DNA of 31,649 nucleotides, from the NCBI GenBank assembly GCA_035461385.1, contig DATHVI010000019.1, positions 1-31,649 on the forward strand, in the 5' to 3' direction. Of the stretch, positions 23,766 through 31,649 are shown piece after piece. The notes beneath the pieces were generated by a model. The model had not been told where the DNA came from, did no database searches, and saw nothing but the letters and a program-made list of their open reading frames with translations. The position numbers and the translations under genes are program-made. Origin of the DNA: DATHVI01 sp035461385 (GTDB lineage: Bacteria; Actinomycetota; Thermoleophilia; Solirubrobacterales; 70-9). The number at the start of each line of letters is the position of its first letter. Positions within the stretch are counted from its first letter, which is position 1.

Positions 23766-26700
23766 ATGCACGATGCAGGTTGGCTTTCGACCGTTGCTGG
23801 CCGCGGTTTGATCTTGCTGGGAGCGACGCTCGGACTCCTGCTGATCGGCGGCGCTGCCGCAGCACAGGCTCAGGAGCCCGCCCACGTGTTGATCTACTCG
23901 GGCACCGTCGCCCACCGGCACACCGACACGATCAACCAGGGCATCGGGCCGATTCAGGACGCGCTCGACGACGCGAACATCACCTACGACTGGGAGAACT
24001 GCGGTGAGATCGCCGCGATCCCCGGCTGCCACGAGCCGAACCAGAACGAGCGCATCTTCACCGACGAGAACCTCGCTCAGTACGACGCGATCTTCCTCTT
24101 CAACGCCGGCGGCAACACCCCGCAGCCGCTGTTCACGCAGAGCGATCGCGAGGCGATCCAGAACTTCGTCAACGCCGGCGGCGGGATCGCCGCCAACCAC
24201 CTCGCGACCGACATGGGCGCCGGTCAGGTGAGCTGGGGCTGGTGGGACGGCGATGGAAACACCGCCCTCGGCACGCAGATGCCCGCCCACCCGGCGGCTC
24301 CCCAGACCGCGACCGCCCACGTCTCCGATCGCAACCACCCCTCGACTCGCGACCTCCCGGACACGATCCAGCACTCCGACGAGCACTACTCCTTCTACCG
24401 CAGCGTCCGCGGCACCCACCACGTGCTCGTGACCCTCGACGAGACCTCATACGACCCCTTGGCCGAGCCTCACGGCGGGGGCAACCCGCCGGCCGTGGCG
24501 ATGGGCGCCGACCACCCGATCTCCTGGTGCCGCCTCTACGACGGGGGGCGGATCTGGGCGACGTCGATGGGCCACTTCGCCAACCTCTACACCGCCAACG
24601 GCGGCGACAACTACCTGATCGACCACCTCGTCGGGGGCGTCCAGTGGGCCGCCGGCGTCGAGGGAACCGAGGGTGACTGCGGCGGTACCGTGTGGTCGAA
24701 CTTCCAGCGCACGATTCTGTCGACTGACGTCCAGGGGCCGATCGGGCTCGACATTGCCGACGACGGGACCGTCTACTGGACCGAGATCGGCTTGCAGGGC
24801 ATGGAGTCGGAGGGCCGGCTGAAGATGTGGGATCCCGACAGCGGCGAGACCACCGTCGTCGAGGTCATCCCCACGCGCGCCGACGCGCTCTCGACCTCGG
24901 AGGACGGCGTGCTGGGCATGGAGCTCGATCCCGACTTCGAGACCAACCGCCGCCTCTACATCTACTACTCGCCGCGCGGCGAGGACGAGGGCTGGCCCGT
25001 CGCGGGCACCGGGCACGCGCTCGGCTACAACCGCCTGTCGCGCTTCACGCTCAACGCGGAGGGCACCGCAGTGATCGACGAGCAGCCGATCCTCGACGTG
25101 CCGAAGGTCAAGGTCGCCACGGACGGCGACGGCATCGGCAACCCGGGCTCGCCCAACTGGCCCGCCCACACCGGTGGCGCGGGCCTCGACTTCGACTCCG
25201 AGGGCAACCTCTACCTCGGGGTCGGCGACGACGTCAACCCGTTCGGCACCGGCCAGAACGGCTACGCGCCGATGGACCAGCAGTACGAGCACCGCTACGA
25301 CGCCCGCAACACGTCGGCGAACACCAACGACCTGCGCGGGAAGGTGCTGCGGATCGATCCGCTCGCCGACATCGAGCCGGGAACCGAGCCGGGCATCGGC
25401 CAGACGTACGCGATCCCGACCGGGAACATGTTCCCGGTCGGGACGCCGAACACCCGCCCGGAGATCTACGCGATGGGCTTCCGCCAGCCGTTCACCGTCC
25501 AGGCGGACCCCGCGGATCCCGGGACGATCGTCGTCGGCGAATACGGGCCCGATTCGGGGACGAACAACGCCAATCGTGGCCCGGCGGGAATCGTCGAGTG
25601 GAACCACATCACCGAGCCCGGTTTCTTCGGCTGGCCGTTCTGCACCGGCGACAACTCGAACGCCAACGCCTACAACCGCTACACCTATCCCTCGGGCCCG
25701 TCGGGTGAGCGCTACGACTGCTCGCAGCCGACGGTCCCGAACGAGTCCGACTTCAACACCGGGCTCGACGACGTCCCCGGCCCGCCCGAGCCCGCCGACG
25801 TATGGCACAAGCGGACCGGCGAGCACCCGCCGGAGTTCGGCATACCGATGCAAGGCGCGCCCCAGGAGGCGATCACCGGCCCGATCTACCGCTTCGACGC
25901 CGAGAACCCGTCGGAGACGAAGTGGCCCGCGTACTTCGACGGCTCGTGGCTGATCCTCGACCGCGGACAGAACTGGTGGCGCGAAGCGCGGATCACCGAC
26001 GACGGGCAGGAGCTGCTGAAGGTCAATGCTTTCTTCCAGCCGAACCAGTTCGGGACCCCGGGCCACACTTCGGTGATCCCGGTCAAGTTCGGCCCCGACG
26101 GGTCGCTCTACCTTGCCCGGTTCACGGGCAGGGGCAGCTCCGCCCAGCTGATGCGGATCGACTACGTCGGCGGTCAGGAGGACGAGGAACCGCCGACGGT
26201 CGCGGCGACGGTCGACGGGCCGCAGAACGACGACGGCGACTTCGTCGCCCGCGCGACGCTCGAGATCTCGGCCAGCGACGGCGAGGGTTCCGGCGTCGAG
26301 CGGATCGAGTACTCGGTGAACGGCGGCGAGCCGGTCGAGGCGGAGAACGGCGACTTCTCCGAGCCGTTCGTCTTCTCGCAGCTCTTCGACGAGCCCGGCG
26401 AGTACGAGGTCACCTTCCAAGCGTTCGACCGCTCGGGCAACGAATCCGACGAGGGCCAGATCTCGTTCACGGTCGTCGACGGATCGAACTGCACCTTCCT
26501 GCGCTCCGACGAGTTCACCGCCTCCGAGATCGACACCGACAAGTGGACGGTGCGGGTCGACGAGCCCGGGTTCGAGGCGACGATCGAGGACGGGGCGCTC
26601 GTGCTGCCGGTGCTCGACGAAGTGGACGGCGATAGGACCGCGCCGCTGAGCTTCGTCTCCCAGCAGGTTCCGGACGGAGAGTGGTCGGTGACGACAAGGT

Positions 26701-27770
26701 TGACGATCGACCACGAGACGAACTGGCAGCAGGCCGGGCTGATGTTGTGGCAGAGCGACGGCAACTTCATCAAGGCCGGGTTCACGGCCGACGGCCCGAA
26801 CCCCGACCAGCGCCGGTTCGAGCTCACCGCCGACGATCCGGTCGACGTGCGGCATTTCAGCCCGAGCCTCAATGTCGATGCTGACTTCCCCACAACCGTC
26901 TGGATACGACTGTTCCGTGAGGGCGACCTGATCGGCGTCGATGCCGCCCCGGACAACAGCGGCGACCCGGGCGCGTGGACGAGGCTCGCGGGCGCCCGCG
27001 CGGTGAGCGGCGACGACGAGGGCAACGAGATCGACCCGCCGCGCGAGGGCCCCGGCGTCATGGTCGGCCCCTACGCCGGCGGGCACCTCGACGGCCCGTG
27101 GACGAACACCGCGGCGTTCGACTTCGTCCGCTTCGACCCGGACGAGATCGAATGCGAGCCGGGCGGCAACAACCCGCCGGTGATCGATGCGATGGCCGCC
27201 GACCCGACCTCCGGCGAGGCGCCGCTCGAGGTCTCGTTCTCGGTCTCGGCGTCCGACCCCGACGGCGACGGCCTCAGCTACGAGTGGGACTTCGGCGACG
27301 GCGAGTCCTCGAGCGAGGAGGATCCGACCCACACCTATGCCGGCCCCGGTGAGTACGAGGCCGAGGTCACCGTCTCCGACGGGGAGCTTTCGGTGTCCGA
27401 CTCGGTGACGGTGACGGTCACCGAGCCCCCGATCGGCGAGCCCGAGCTCACCCTCCGCGCGAAGCCGCGGGTGGTCAAGGTCGGGCCGCGAAAGAAGCTC
27501 GCCAAGCTCCGCTTCCTGGCGACCAACACCGGCGACGCCCCCACGGGCCCGATCAACCTCTGCGTCAAGGCGCCGAAGCGCAAGCTCGCGCTCAAGGGCC
27601 GCAAGTGCCTGGCACGCCCGAGCCTCGACCCCGGCCAGACGACCCAGCGCCCGGTCAGGCTGCGGGTGAAGCCGAAGGCGCGCGGCAAGACGACCGCCGT
27701 CAAGCTGATCGCCCGCGGCCCCGGGGTCCCGAACGAGCGGATCGTCGCGCGGGTGCGCGCGAAGGGGTAG
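23766..27770 (+). CDS. Secreted ThuA / glucose-sorbosone dehydrogenase / Ig / ConA / PKD protein, copy 2
   Basis: A 1334-residue secreted protein. ATG 23766 follows GAGGAGGAGA; a signal peptide ends near AQA (33-35). Rough domain positions are ThuA-like (38-299; HVLIYSGTVAHRH, then GGGIAANHLATDMGAG), dehydrogenase-type propeller (312-800; PAHTGGAGLDFDSEGNLYLG, MGFRQPFTV, GEYGPDSG), OmpL47-like Ig domain (809-905), concanavalin-A-like domain (908-1132; QQAGLMLWQSDGNFIKAGF), PKD (1135-1220; YEWDFGDGESS) and a basic C-terminal domain (1224-1334). Unlike the first giant protein it has no cupredoxin, only one Ig domain, and its PKD is near the end. It is a close paralogue of the next gene. It likely acts outside the cell on a sugar or polymer; the ConA and PKD parts suggest carbohydrate or wall binding. 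Confidence 0.9.
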   Translation: MHDAGWLSTVAGRGLILLGATLGLLLIGGAAAAQAQEPAHVLIYSGTVAHRHTDTINQGIGPIQDALDDANITYDWENCGEIAAIPGCHEPNQNERIFTDENLAQYDAIFLFNAGGNTPQPLFTQSDREAIQNFVNAGGGIAANHLATDMGAGQVSWGWWDGDGNTALGTQMPAHPAAPQTATAHVSDRNHPSTRDLPDTIQHSDEHYSFYRSVRGTHHVLVTLDETSYDPLAEPHGGGNPPAVAMGADHPISWCRLYDGGRIWATSMGHFANLYTANGGDNYLIDHLVGGVQWAAGVEGTEGDCGGTVWSNFQRTILSTDVQGPIGLDIADDGTVYWTEIGLQGMESEGRLKMWDPDSGETTVVEVIPTRADALSTSEDGVLGMELDPDFETNRRLYIYYSPRGEDEGWPVAGTGHALGYNRLSRFTLNAEGTAVIDEQPILDVPKVKVATDGDGIGNPGSPNWPAHTGGAGLDFDSEGNLYLGVGDDVNPFGTGQNGYAPMDQQYEHRYDARNTSANTNDLRGKVLRIDPLADIEPGTEPGIGQTYAIPTGNMFPVGTPNTRPEIYAMGFRQPFTVQADPADPGTIVVGEYGPDSGTNNANRGPAGIVEWNHITEPGFFGWPFCTGDNSNANAYNRYTYPSGPSGERYDCSQPTVPNESDFNTGLDDVPGPPEPADVWHKRTGEHPPEFGIPMQGAPQEAITGPIYRFDAENPSETKWPAYFDGSWLILDRGQNWWREARITDDGQELLKVNAFFQPNQFGTPGHTSVIPVKFGPDGSLYLARFTGRGSSAQLMRIDYVGGQEDEEPPTVAATVDGPQNDDGDFVARATLEISASDGEGSGVERIEYSVNGGEPVEAENGDFSEPFVFSQLFDEPGEYEVTFQAFDRSGNESDEGQISFTVVDGSNCTFLRSDEFTASEIDTDKWTVRVDEPGFEATIEDGALVLPVLDEVDGDRTAPLSFVSQQVPDGEWSVTTRLTIDHETNWQQAGLMLWQSDGNFIKAGFTADGPNPDQRRFELTADDPVDVRHFSPSLNVDADFPTTVWIRLFREGDLIGVDAAPDNSGDPGAWTRLAGARAVSGDDEGNEIDPPREGPGVMVGPYAGGHLDGPWTNTAAFDFVRFDPDEIECEPGGNNPPVIDAMAADPTSGEAPLEVSFSVSASDPDGDGLSYEWDFGDGESSSEEDPTHTYAGPGEYEAEVTVSDGELSVSDSVTVTVTEPPIGEPELTLRAKPRVVKVGPRKKLAKLRFLATNTGDAPTGPINLCVKAPKRKLALKGRKCLARPSLDPGQTTQRPVRLRVKPKARGKTTAVKLIARGPGVPNERIVARVRAKG

Positions 27771-27782
27771 GGAGCGGCCAGG

Positions 27783-27810
27783 CCGGCGCCGATTGGGAGG
27801 GCGGCGCCGG
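27783..27810 (+). terminator. Hairpin after copy 2, possible terminator
   Basis: CCGGCGCCG (27783-27791) pairs with CGGCGCCGG (27802-27810) across a 10-base loop, 12 bases after the stop of copy 2. No U-run follows, so it would be a tract-less actinobacterial-type terminator or simply an mRNA-end stabiliser. Confidence 0.45.
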
Positions 27811-27905
27811 TCGGCCGCGGGGTTCTCGCCGGCCTGCAGGTCGCAACCGGCTGCGGCGATGGCGCCTGAATCCGTGGTACGGTCTGGCGCAATACGCAAC
27901 AGCAT

Positions 27906-27922
27906 CTTCCGTATTACGGAAG
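27906..27922. promoter_or_regulatory. 17-base palindrome upstream of copy 3
   Basis: CTTCCGTATTACGGAAG is a near-perfect palindrome (8-base arms around one central base), 23 bases before the ATG at 27946. It is shaped like a dimeric regulator site. It sits in AT-richer DNA than its surroundings, where the promoter of this gene should be, and no equivalent precedes copy 2. Confidence 0.5.
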
Positions 27923-27945
27923 GCCGCCGGGAGGAGACAGAAGGG

Positions 27946-30900
27946 ATGCTTGGAGGAAGGGTGCTTTGGAGTGCGGCGATCGCGCGCGCGTCGGGCGTAG
28001 TTGCGATCTCCCTGGGGCTTCTGCTGACGGCAGGGGCGGGGCTTGCGAGCGCCGATCACGCCCACGTCCTGATCTACTCCGGCACCACCGCGCACCGCCA
28101 CGTGCCGGCGATCAACCAGGGGATCGTCCCGATCCAGGACGCGCTCGACGAAGCGCATATCACCTACGACTGGGAGAACTGTGGCGAGACGGCCGAGGTC
28201 CCCAATTGCACCGAGCCGAACCAGAACGCGCGCATCTTCACGCCTGAGAACCTGGCCCAGTACGACGCGATCCACCTCTTCAACTCGATCGGCCCCGGCC
28301 TCTGGAACCAGGCCCAGCGCGACGCGATCCGCGGCTTCGTCAACGACGGCGGCGGGATCGCCGCCAACCACGCCGCGACCGACATGGGCGCGGGCCAGGA
28401 GACCTGGGGCTGGTGGGACGGCGTCGGCAACAGCGCCCTCGGGACGACGATGCCCGGACACCCGGCCGCTCCCCAGACCGCGACCGTCCACGTCTCCGAC
28501 CGCAACCACCCCTCGACCCGCGACCTCCCCGACACGATCGAGGAGCACTCCGACGAGCACTACTCGTTCAACCGCAACGTCCGCGGCACCCATCACGTGC
28601 TGGCGACGCTCGACGAGACCACGTACGACCCGCTTGCCGAACCCCACGCGGGCGGCGGCCCTCCGGTGGTGATGGGGGCCGACCACCCGATCTCGTGGTG
28701 CCGGCTGTATGACGGCGGCCGGATCTGGGCGACCTCGATGGGGCACTTCCCCGAGGTCTACACCCAGAACGGCGGCGACAACTACCTCATCGACCACCTC
28801 GTCGGCGGCATCCAGTGGGTCGCCGGCATCGAGGGGACCGAGGGCGACTGCGGCGGCACCGTGTGGTCGAACTTCCGCCGCACCGTGCTCGCGACCGGCG
28901 TGCAGGGGCCGATCGGGATCGAAGTCGCGAATGACGGCACCGTCTACTGGACCGAGATCGGCCCCGATGGCCTCGAATCGTTCGGACGGCTGAAGAAGTG
29001 GGACCCGGACACGAACGAGACGACGCTGGTCGGGACGATCGAGACCCGCGCCGACTCGCTCGGCGCCTCGGAGGACGGTGTCCTCGGGATGGAGCTCGAC
29101 CCCGACTTCGAGACCAACCGCCAGCTCTACATCTACTACTCGCCGCGCGGCGAGGGCGAGGACTGGCCGGTTGCCGGCACTGGCCACGCGCTCGGCTACA
29201 ACCGGGTCTCGCGCTTCACCCTCGACGCCGAGGCGGAGAGCATCGTCGCCGAGCAGCCGATCTTCGACGTGCCGAAGGTCAAGGTCGCTCAGAACGGCGA
29301 CGGGATCGGCAATCCGGGCTCGCCGAACTGGCCCGCCCACACCGGCGGCGCCGGGCTCAACTTCGACTCCGACGGGAATCTCTACCTCGGGGTCGGCGAC
29401 GACGTCAATCCCTACGGGACCGGCCAGAACGGCTTCGCGCCGATGGACCAGCAGTACGAGCACCGCTACGACGCCCGCAACACCTCCGCGAACACCAACG
29501 ACCTCCGCGGGAAGGTGCTGCGGATCGATCCGCTCGCCGACATCGAGCCCGGGGCGGAGCCCGGGATCGGGACGACGTACGCGATCCCCGAGGGCAACAT
29601 GTTCGAGCCCGGGACGCCGAACACCCGCCCGGAGATCTACGCGATGGGCTTCCGCCAGCCGTTCACGCTGCGGACGGATCCGGCCGACCCGGGAACGGTC
29701 GTGGTCGGCGAATACGGCCCTGACTCGGGGACCAGCATCGCCAGCCGCGGGCCGGCGGGGATCATCGAGTGGAACCACATCACCGAGCCCGGCTTCTTCG
29801 GCTGGCCGTTCTGCACCGGCGACAATTCGAACGCCAACTCCTACAACCGCTACACGTACCCCTCGGGCCCGTCGGGTGAGCGCTACGACTGCTCGCAGGA
29901 GACGATTCCGAACGAGTCCGAGTTCAACACCGGGCTCGATGACGTGCCCGGTCCGGCCGAGCCGGCCGACGTCTGGCACAAGCGCGACGGCGACTACCCG
30001 AAGGTGGAGTTCGGAGACATCCCCGAGGCCGCCTATCAGGAGCCGATCACCGGCCCGATTTACCGCTACGACCCCGACAACCCGTCGCAGACGAAGTGGC
30101 CCGCCTATTACGACGGCTCGTGGCTGATCCTCGACCGCGGGCAGAACTGGTGGCGCGAAGCGCGGATCACCGACGACGGGCAGGAGCTGCTGAAGGTCAA
30201 CGGGTTCTTCCAGCCGGGCCAGTTCGGAGCTCCGAACCACAACTTCCCGATCCCGATCGAGTTCGGCCCCGACGGCGCCCTCTACATGGGTCTGTGGACC
30301 GGGGGCTGTTGCCGCGGACTCGAGAGCGGGAGCGGGCAGATCATCCGGATCGACTACGTCGGCGACCAGCAGGACTCCGACCCGCCGACGGTCGCGGCGA
30401 CGGTCGGCGGGACGCAGACCGGCGACGGCGATTTCGTCGCCCGTGCGACGCTCGAGATCACCGCCGGTGACGGCGTGACCGGCTCCGGCGTCGATCGGAT
30501 CGAGTACTCGCTCGACGGGGCCGATTGGACCGCGGTCCCGAACGACAACTTCACCGAGCCCTTCACGGCCACGGTGCCGTTCGAGGACCCGGGCGCCTAC
30601 GACGTCACCTTCCGGGCGTTCGACCGCGAGGGGAACGAATCCGACGAAGGACAGATCTCGTTCACCGTCCTCGACGGCGCCGGCTGCGTGTTCGACCGCT
30701 CCGACGAGTTCGACGGGTCTGACCTCGACACGGATCGGTGGACGGTGCGGGTCGACGACCCCGGCTTCGAGGCGACCGTCGACGATGGGGCGCTGGTGCT
30801 GCCGGTGCTCGACGAGATCGACGGCGCGCGGACTGGGCCGCTGGCGCTCGTCTCCCAGCAGGTACCCGACGGGGACGACTGGTCGGTGACGACCCGGGTG

Positions 30901-31649
30901 ACGATCGACTACGAGACCAACTGGGAGCAGGCCGGGCTGATGCTCTGGGTCAGTGACGGCAATTTCGTCAAGGTCGGCTTCACTGGTGACGACACGAACG
31001 GCGACCCGGCACAGCGGCGGTTCGAGATCACCACCGACGACCCCCAGGACATCCGCCACTTCGCAACCGACGTCAGCGTCGGAGCCGGGTTCCCGACGAC
31101 CGCCTGGATCCGGATGTACCGCGAGGGGAACACGATCCGCGGGGCGTTCGCTCCCGACGAGGCCGGGGCGCCGGGGCAGTGGACGACGCTGCCCGGGACC
31201 CGGCTCGTCAGCGGGAACGACGAGGGCAACCAGATCGACCCGCCGCGCGAGGGCCCCGGCGTGATGGTCGGCCCCTACGCCGGTGGCAACAACGACGGCC
31301 CCTGGAACAACACCGCCGCATTCGACTTCGTCCGCTTCGAGCCCGACGCGGTCGAGTGCGAGCCGGGCGGGAACAGCGCGCCGGTGATCGAAGCGATCGC
31401 CGCCGACCCGACCTCCGGCGACGCGCCGCTCGAGGTCTCGTTCTCGGTCTCGGCGTCCGACCCCGACGGCGACGGCCTCAGCTACGAGTGGGACTTCGGC
31501 GACGGCGAGTCCTCGAGCGAGGAGGACCCGAACCACACCTATGCCCACCCCGGCATCCACGAGGCCGAAGTCACCGTCTCCGACGGGGAGCTTTCGGCGT
31601 CCGACTCGGTGACGGTGACCGTCACCGAGTCCCCGGTCGACGAGCCCCC
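27946..31649 (+). CDS. Secreted ThuA / glucose-sorbosone dehydrogenase / Ig / ConA / PKD protein, copy 3 (3' truncated by window)
   Basis: An open frame of 1234 codons running off the right edge. I take ATG 27946 after GGGAGGAGAC; a GTG at 27961 is a weaker alternative. A signal peptide ends near ASA (about 35-37). Domains match copy 2 in order: ThuA-like (38-299; HVLIYSGTTAHRH), propeller (315-804; PAHTGGAGLNFDSDGNLYLG), Ig-like (809-912), ConA-like (about 914-1140) and PKD (about 1142-1229). Compared with copy 2 there is an insertion around KRDGDYPKVEFGDIPEAAY and an extra Cys pair in WTGGCCRGLESG near residue 787. By comparison with copy 2, about 105 residues of basic C-terminal domain remain outside the window. 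Function as for copy 2; the divergence may reflect a different sugar. Confidence 0.88.
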   Translation, partial: MLGGRVLWSAAIARASGVVAISLGLLLTAGAGLASADHAHVLIYSGTTAHRHVPAINQGIVPIQDALDEAHITYDWENCGETAEVPNCTEPNQNARIFTPENLAQYDAIHLFNSIGPGLWNQAQRDAIRGFVNDGGGIAANHAATDMGAGQETWGWWDGVGNSALGTTMPGHPAAPQTATVHVSDRNHPSTRDLPDTIEEHSDEHYSFNRNVRGTHHVLATLDETTYDPLAEPHAGGGPPVVMGADHPISWCRLYDGGRIWATSMGHFPEVYTQNGGDNYLIDHLVGGIQWVAGIEGTEGDCGGTVWSNFRRTVLATGVQGPIGIEVANDGTVYWTEIGPDGLESFGRLKKWDPDTNETTLVGTIETRADSLGASEDGVLGMELDPDFETNRQLYIYYSPRGEGEDWPVAGTGHALGYNRVSRFTLDAEAESIVAEQPIFDVPKVKVAQNGDGIGNPGSPNWPAHTGGAGLNFDSDGNLYLGVGDDVNPYGTGQNGFAPMDQQYEHRYDARNTSANTNDLRGKVLRIDPLADIEPGAEPGIGTTYAIPEGNMFEPGTPNTRPEIYAMGFRQPFTLRTDPADPGTVVVGEYGPDSGTSIASRGPAGIIEWNHITEPGFFGWPFCTGDNSNANSYNRYTYPSGPSGERYDCSQETIPNESEFNTGLDDVPGPAEPADVWHKRDGDYPKVEFGDIPEAAYQEPITGPIYRYDPDNPSQTKWPAYYDGSWLILDRGQNWWREARITDDGQELLKVNGFFQPGQFGAPNHNFPIPIEFGPDGALYMGLWTGGCCRGLESGSGQIIRIDYVGDQQDSDPPTVAATVGGTQTGDGDFVARATLEITAGDGVTGSGVDRIEYSLDGADWTAVPNDNFTEPFTATVPFEDPGAYDVTFRAFDREGNESDEGQISFTVLDGAGCVFDRSDEFDGSDLDTDRWTVRVDDPGFEATVDDGALVLPVLDEIDGARTGPLALVSQQVPDGDDWSVTTRVTIDYETNWEQAGLMLWVSDGNFVKVGFTGDDTNGDPAQRRFEITTDDPQDIRHFATDVSVGAGFPTTAWIRMYREGNTIRGAFAPDEAGAPGQWTTLPGTRLVSGNDEGNQIDPPREGPGVMVGPYAGGNNDGPWNNTAAFDFVRFEPDAVECEPGGNSAPVIEAIAADPTSGDAPLEVSFSVSASDPDGDGLSYEWDFGDGESSSEEDPNHTYAHPGIHEAEVTVSDGELSASDSVTVTVTESPVDEP

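Noticed and set aside
18931..23865. A 1644-codon open frame on the - strand opposite the first giant gene, and similar long antisense frames at 27700-31560, 24447-27905 and 4090-6999
   Set aside because: High G+C DNA leaves antisense frames open. The translations are Arg/Val/Asp-rich with no recognisable domains, while the + strand frames encode clear protein families with signal peptides and ribosome sites.

Overview
The window is high-G+C DNA (roughly 70% by eye) with GC-rich third codon positions, 4-base GTGA/ATGA gene overlaps, several probably leaderless promoters and lipoproteins with Gly/Asp-rich tethers. It looks like an actinobacterial chromosome. A Thermoleophilia/Solirubrobacterales-like host is my best guess, but it is inference only because there is no rRNA or marker gene here. 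Gene-free gaps are all under 300 bases. I see no tRNA, rRNA, CRISPR array, insertion sequence or phage gene.

Region 1 (28-5316) is a + strand operon of the ebo type: a TIM-barrel isomerase-like gene, eboA, eboB (TatD-like), eboE (TIM barrel) and eboF (alkaline-phosphatase fold). The eboC (UbiA-type prenyltransferase) and eboD (dehydroquinate-synthase-like) partners are not present and may lie upstream of base 1. A cluster of five short hairpins sits between eboB and eboE.

Region 2 (5446-8829) encodes an exported redox set: a Tat-type multicopper oxidase, a translationally coupled type-1 copper cupredoxin, and a lipoprotein with a thioredoxin-like C-terminal part. A coding-like remnant and a hairpin follow, where this unit converges with region 3.

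Region 3 (9088-18736) is a sugar uptake and catabolism locus. A ROK-family regulator on the - strand diverges from a Gfo/Idh/MocA oxidoreductase. Then come a sugar isomerase-like TIM barrel, an RbsA-type double ATPase, two RbsC-type permeases, a lipoprotein sugar-binding protein and a D-tagatose/psicose 3-epimerase-family protein. The divergent promoter region holds several inverted repeats that could be operators. The substrate is unknown; a pentose, ketose, inositol or glycoside would all fit.

Region 4 (18925 to the end) holds three consecutive giant secreted proteins. Each begins with a signal peptide, a ThuA-like domain and a glucose/sorbosone-dehydrogenase-type beta-propeller, followed by PKD, concanavalin-A-like and Ig-like modules in different orders. 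The first also carries a complete cupredoxin domain. The second and third are close tandem paralogues with patches of near-identical DNA; the third runs off the right edge. Taken together, the window suggests a cell that oxidises sugars outside the membrane and imports a sugar or derivative. A possible electron route is propeller dehydrogenase to fused or free cupredoxin to multicopper oxidase to O2. That route is a hypothesis from the gene content, not something the sequence proves.
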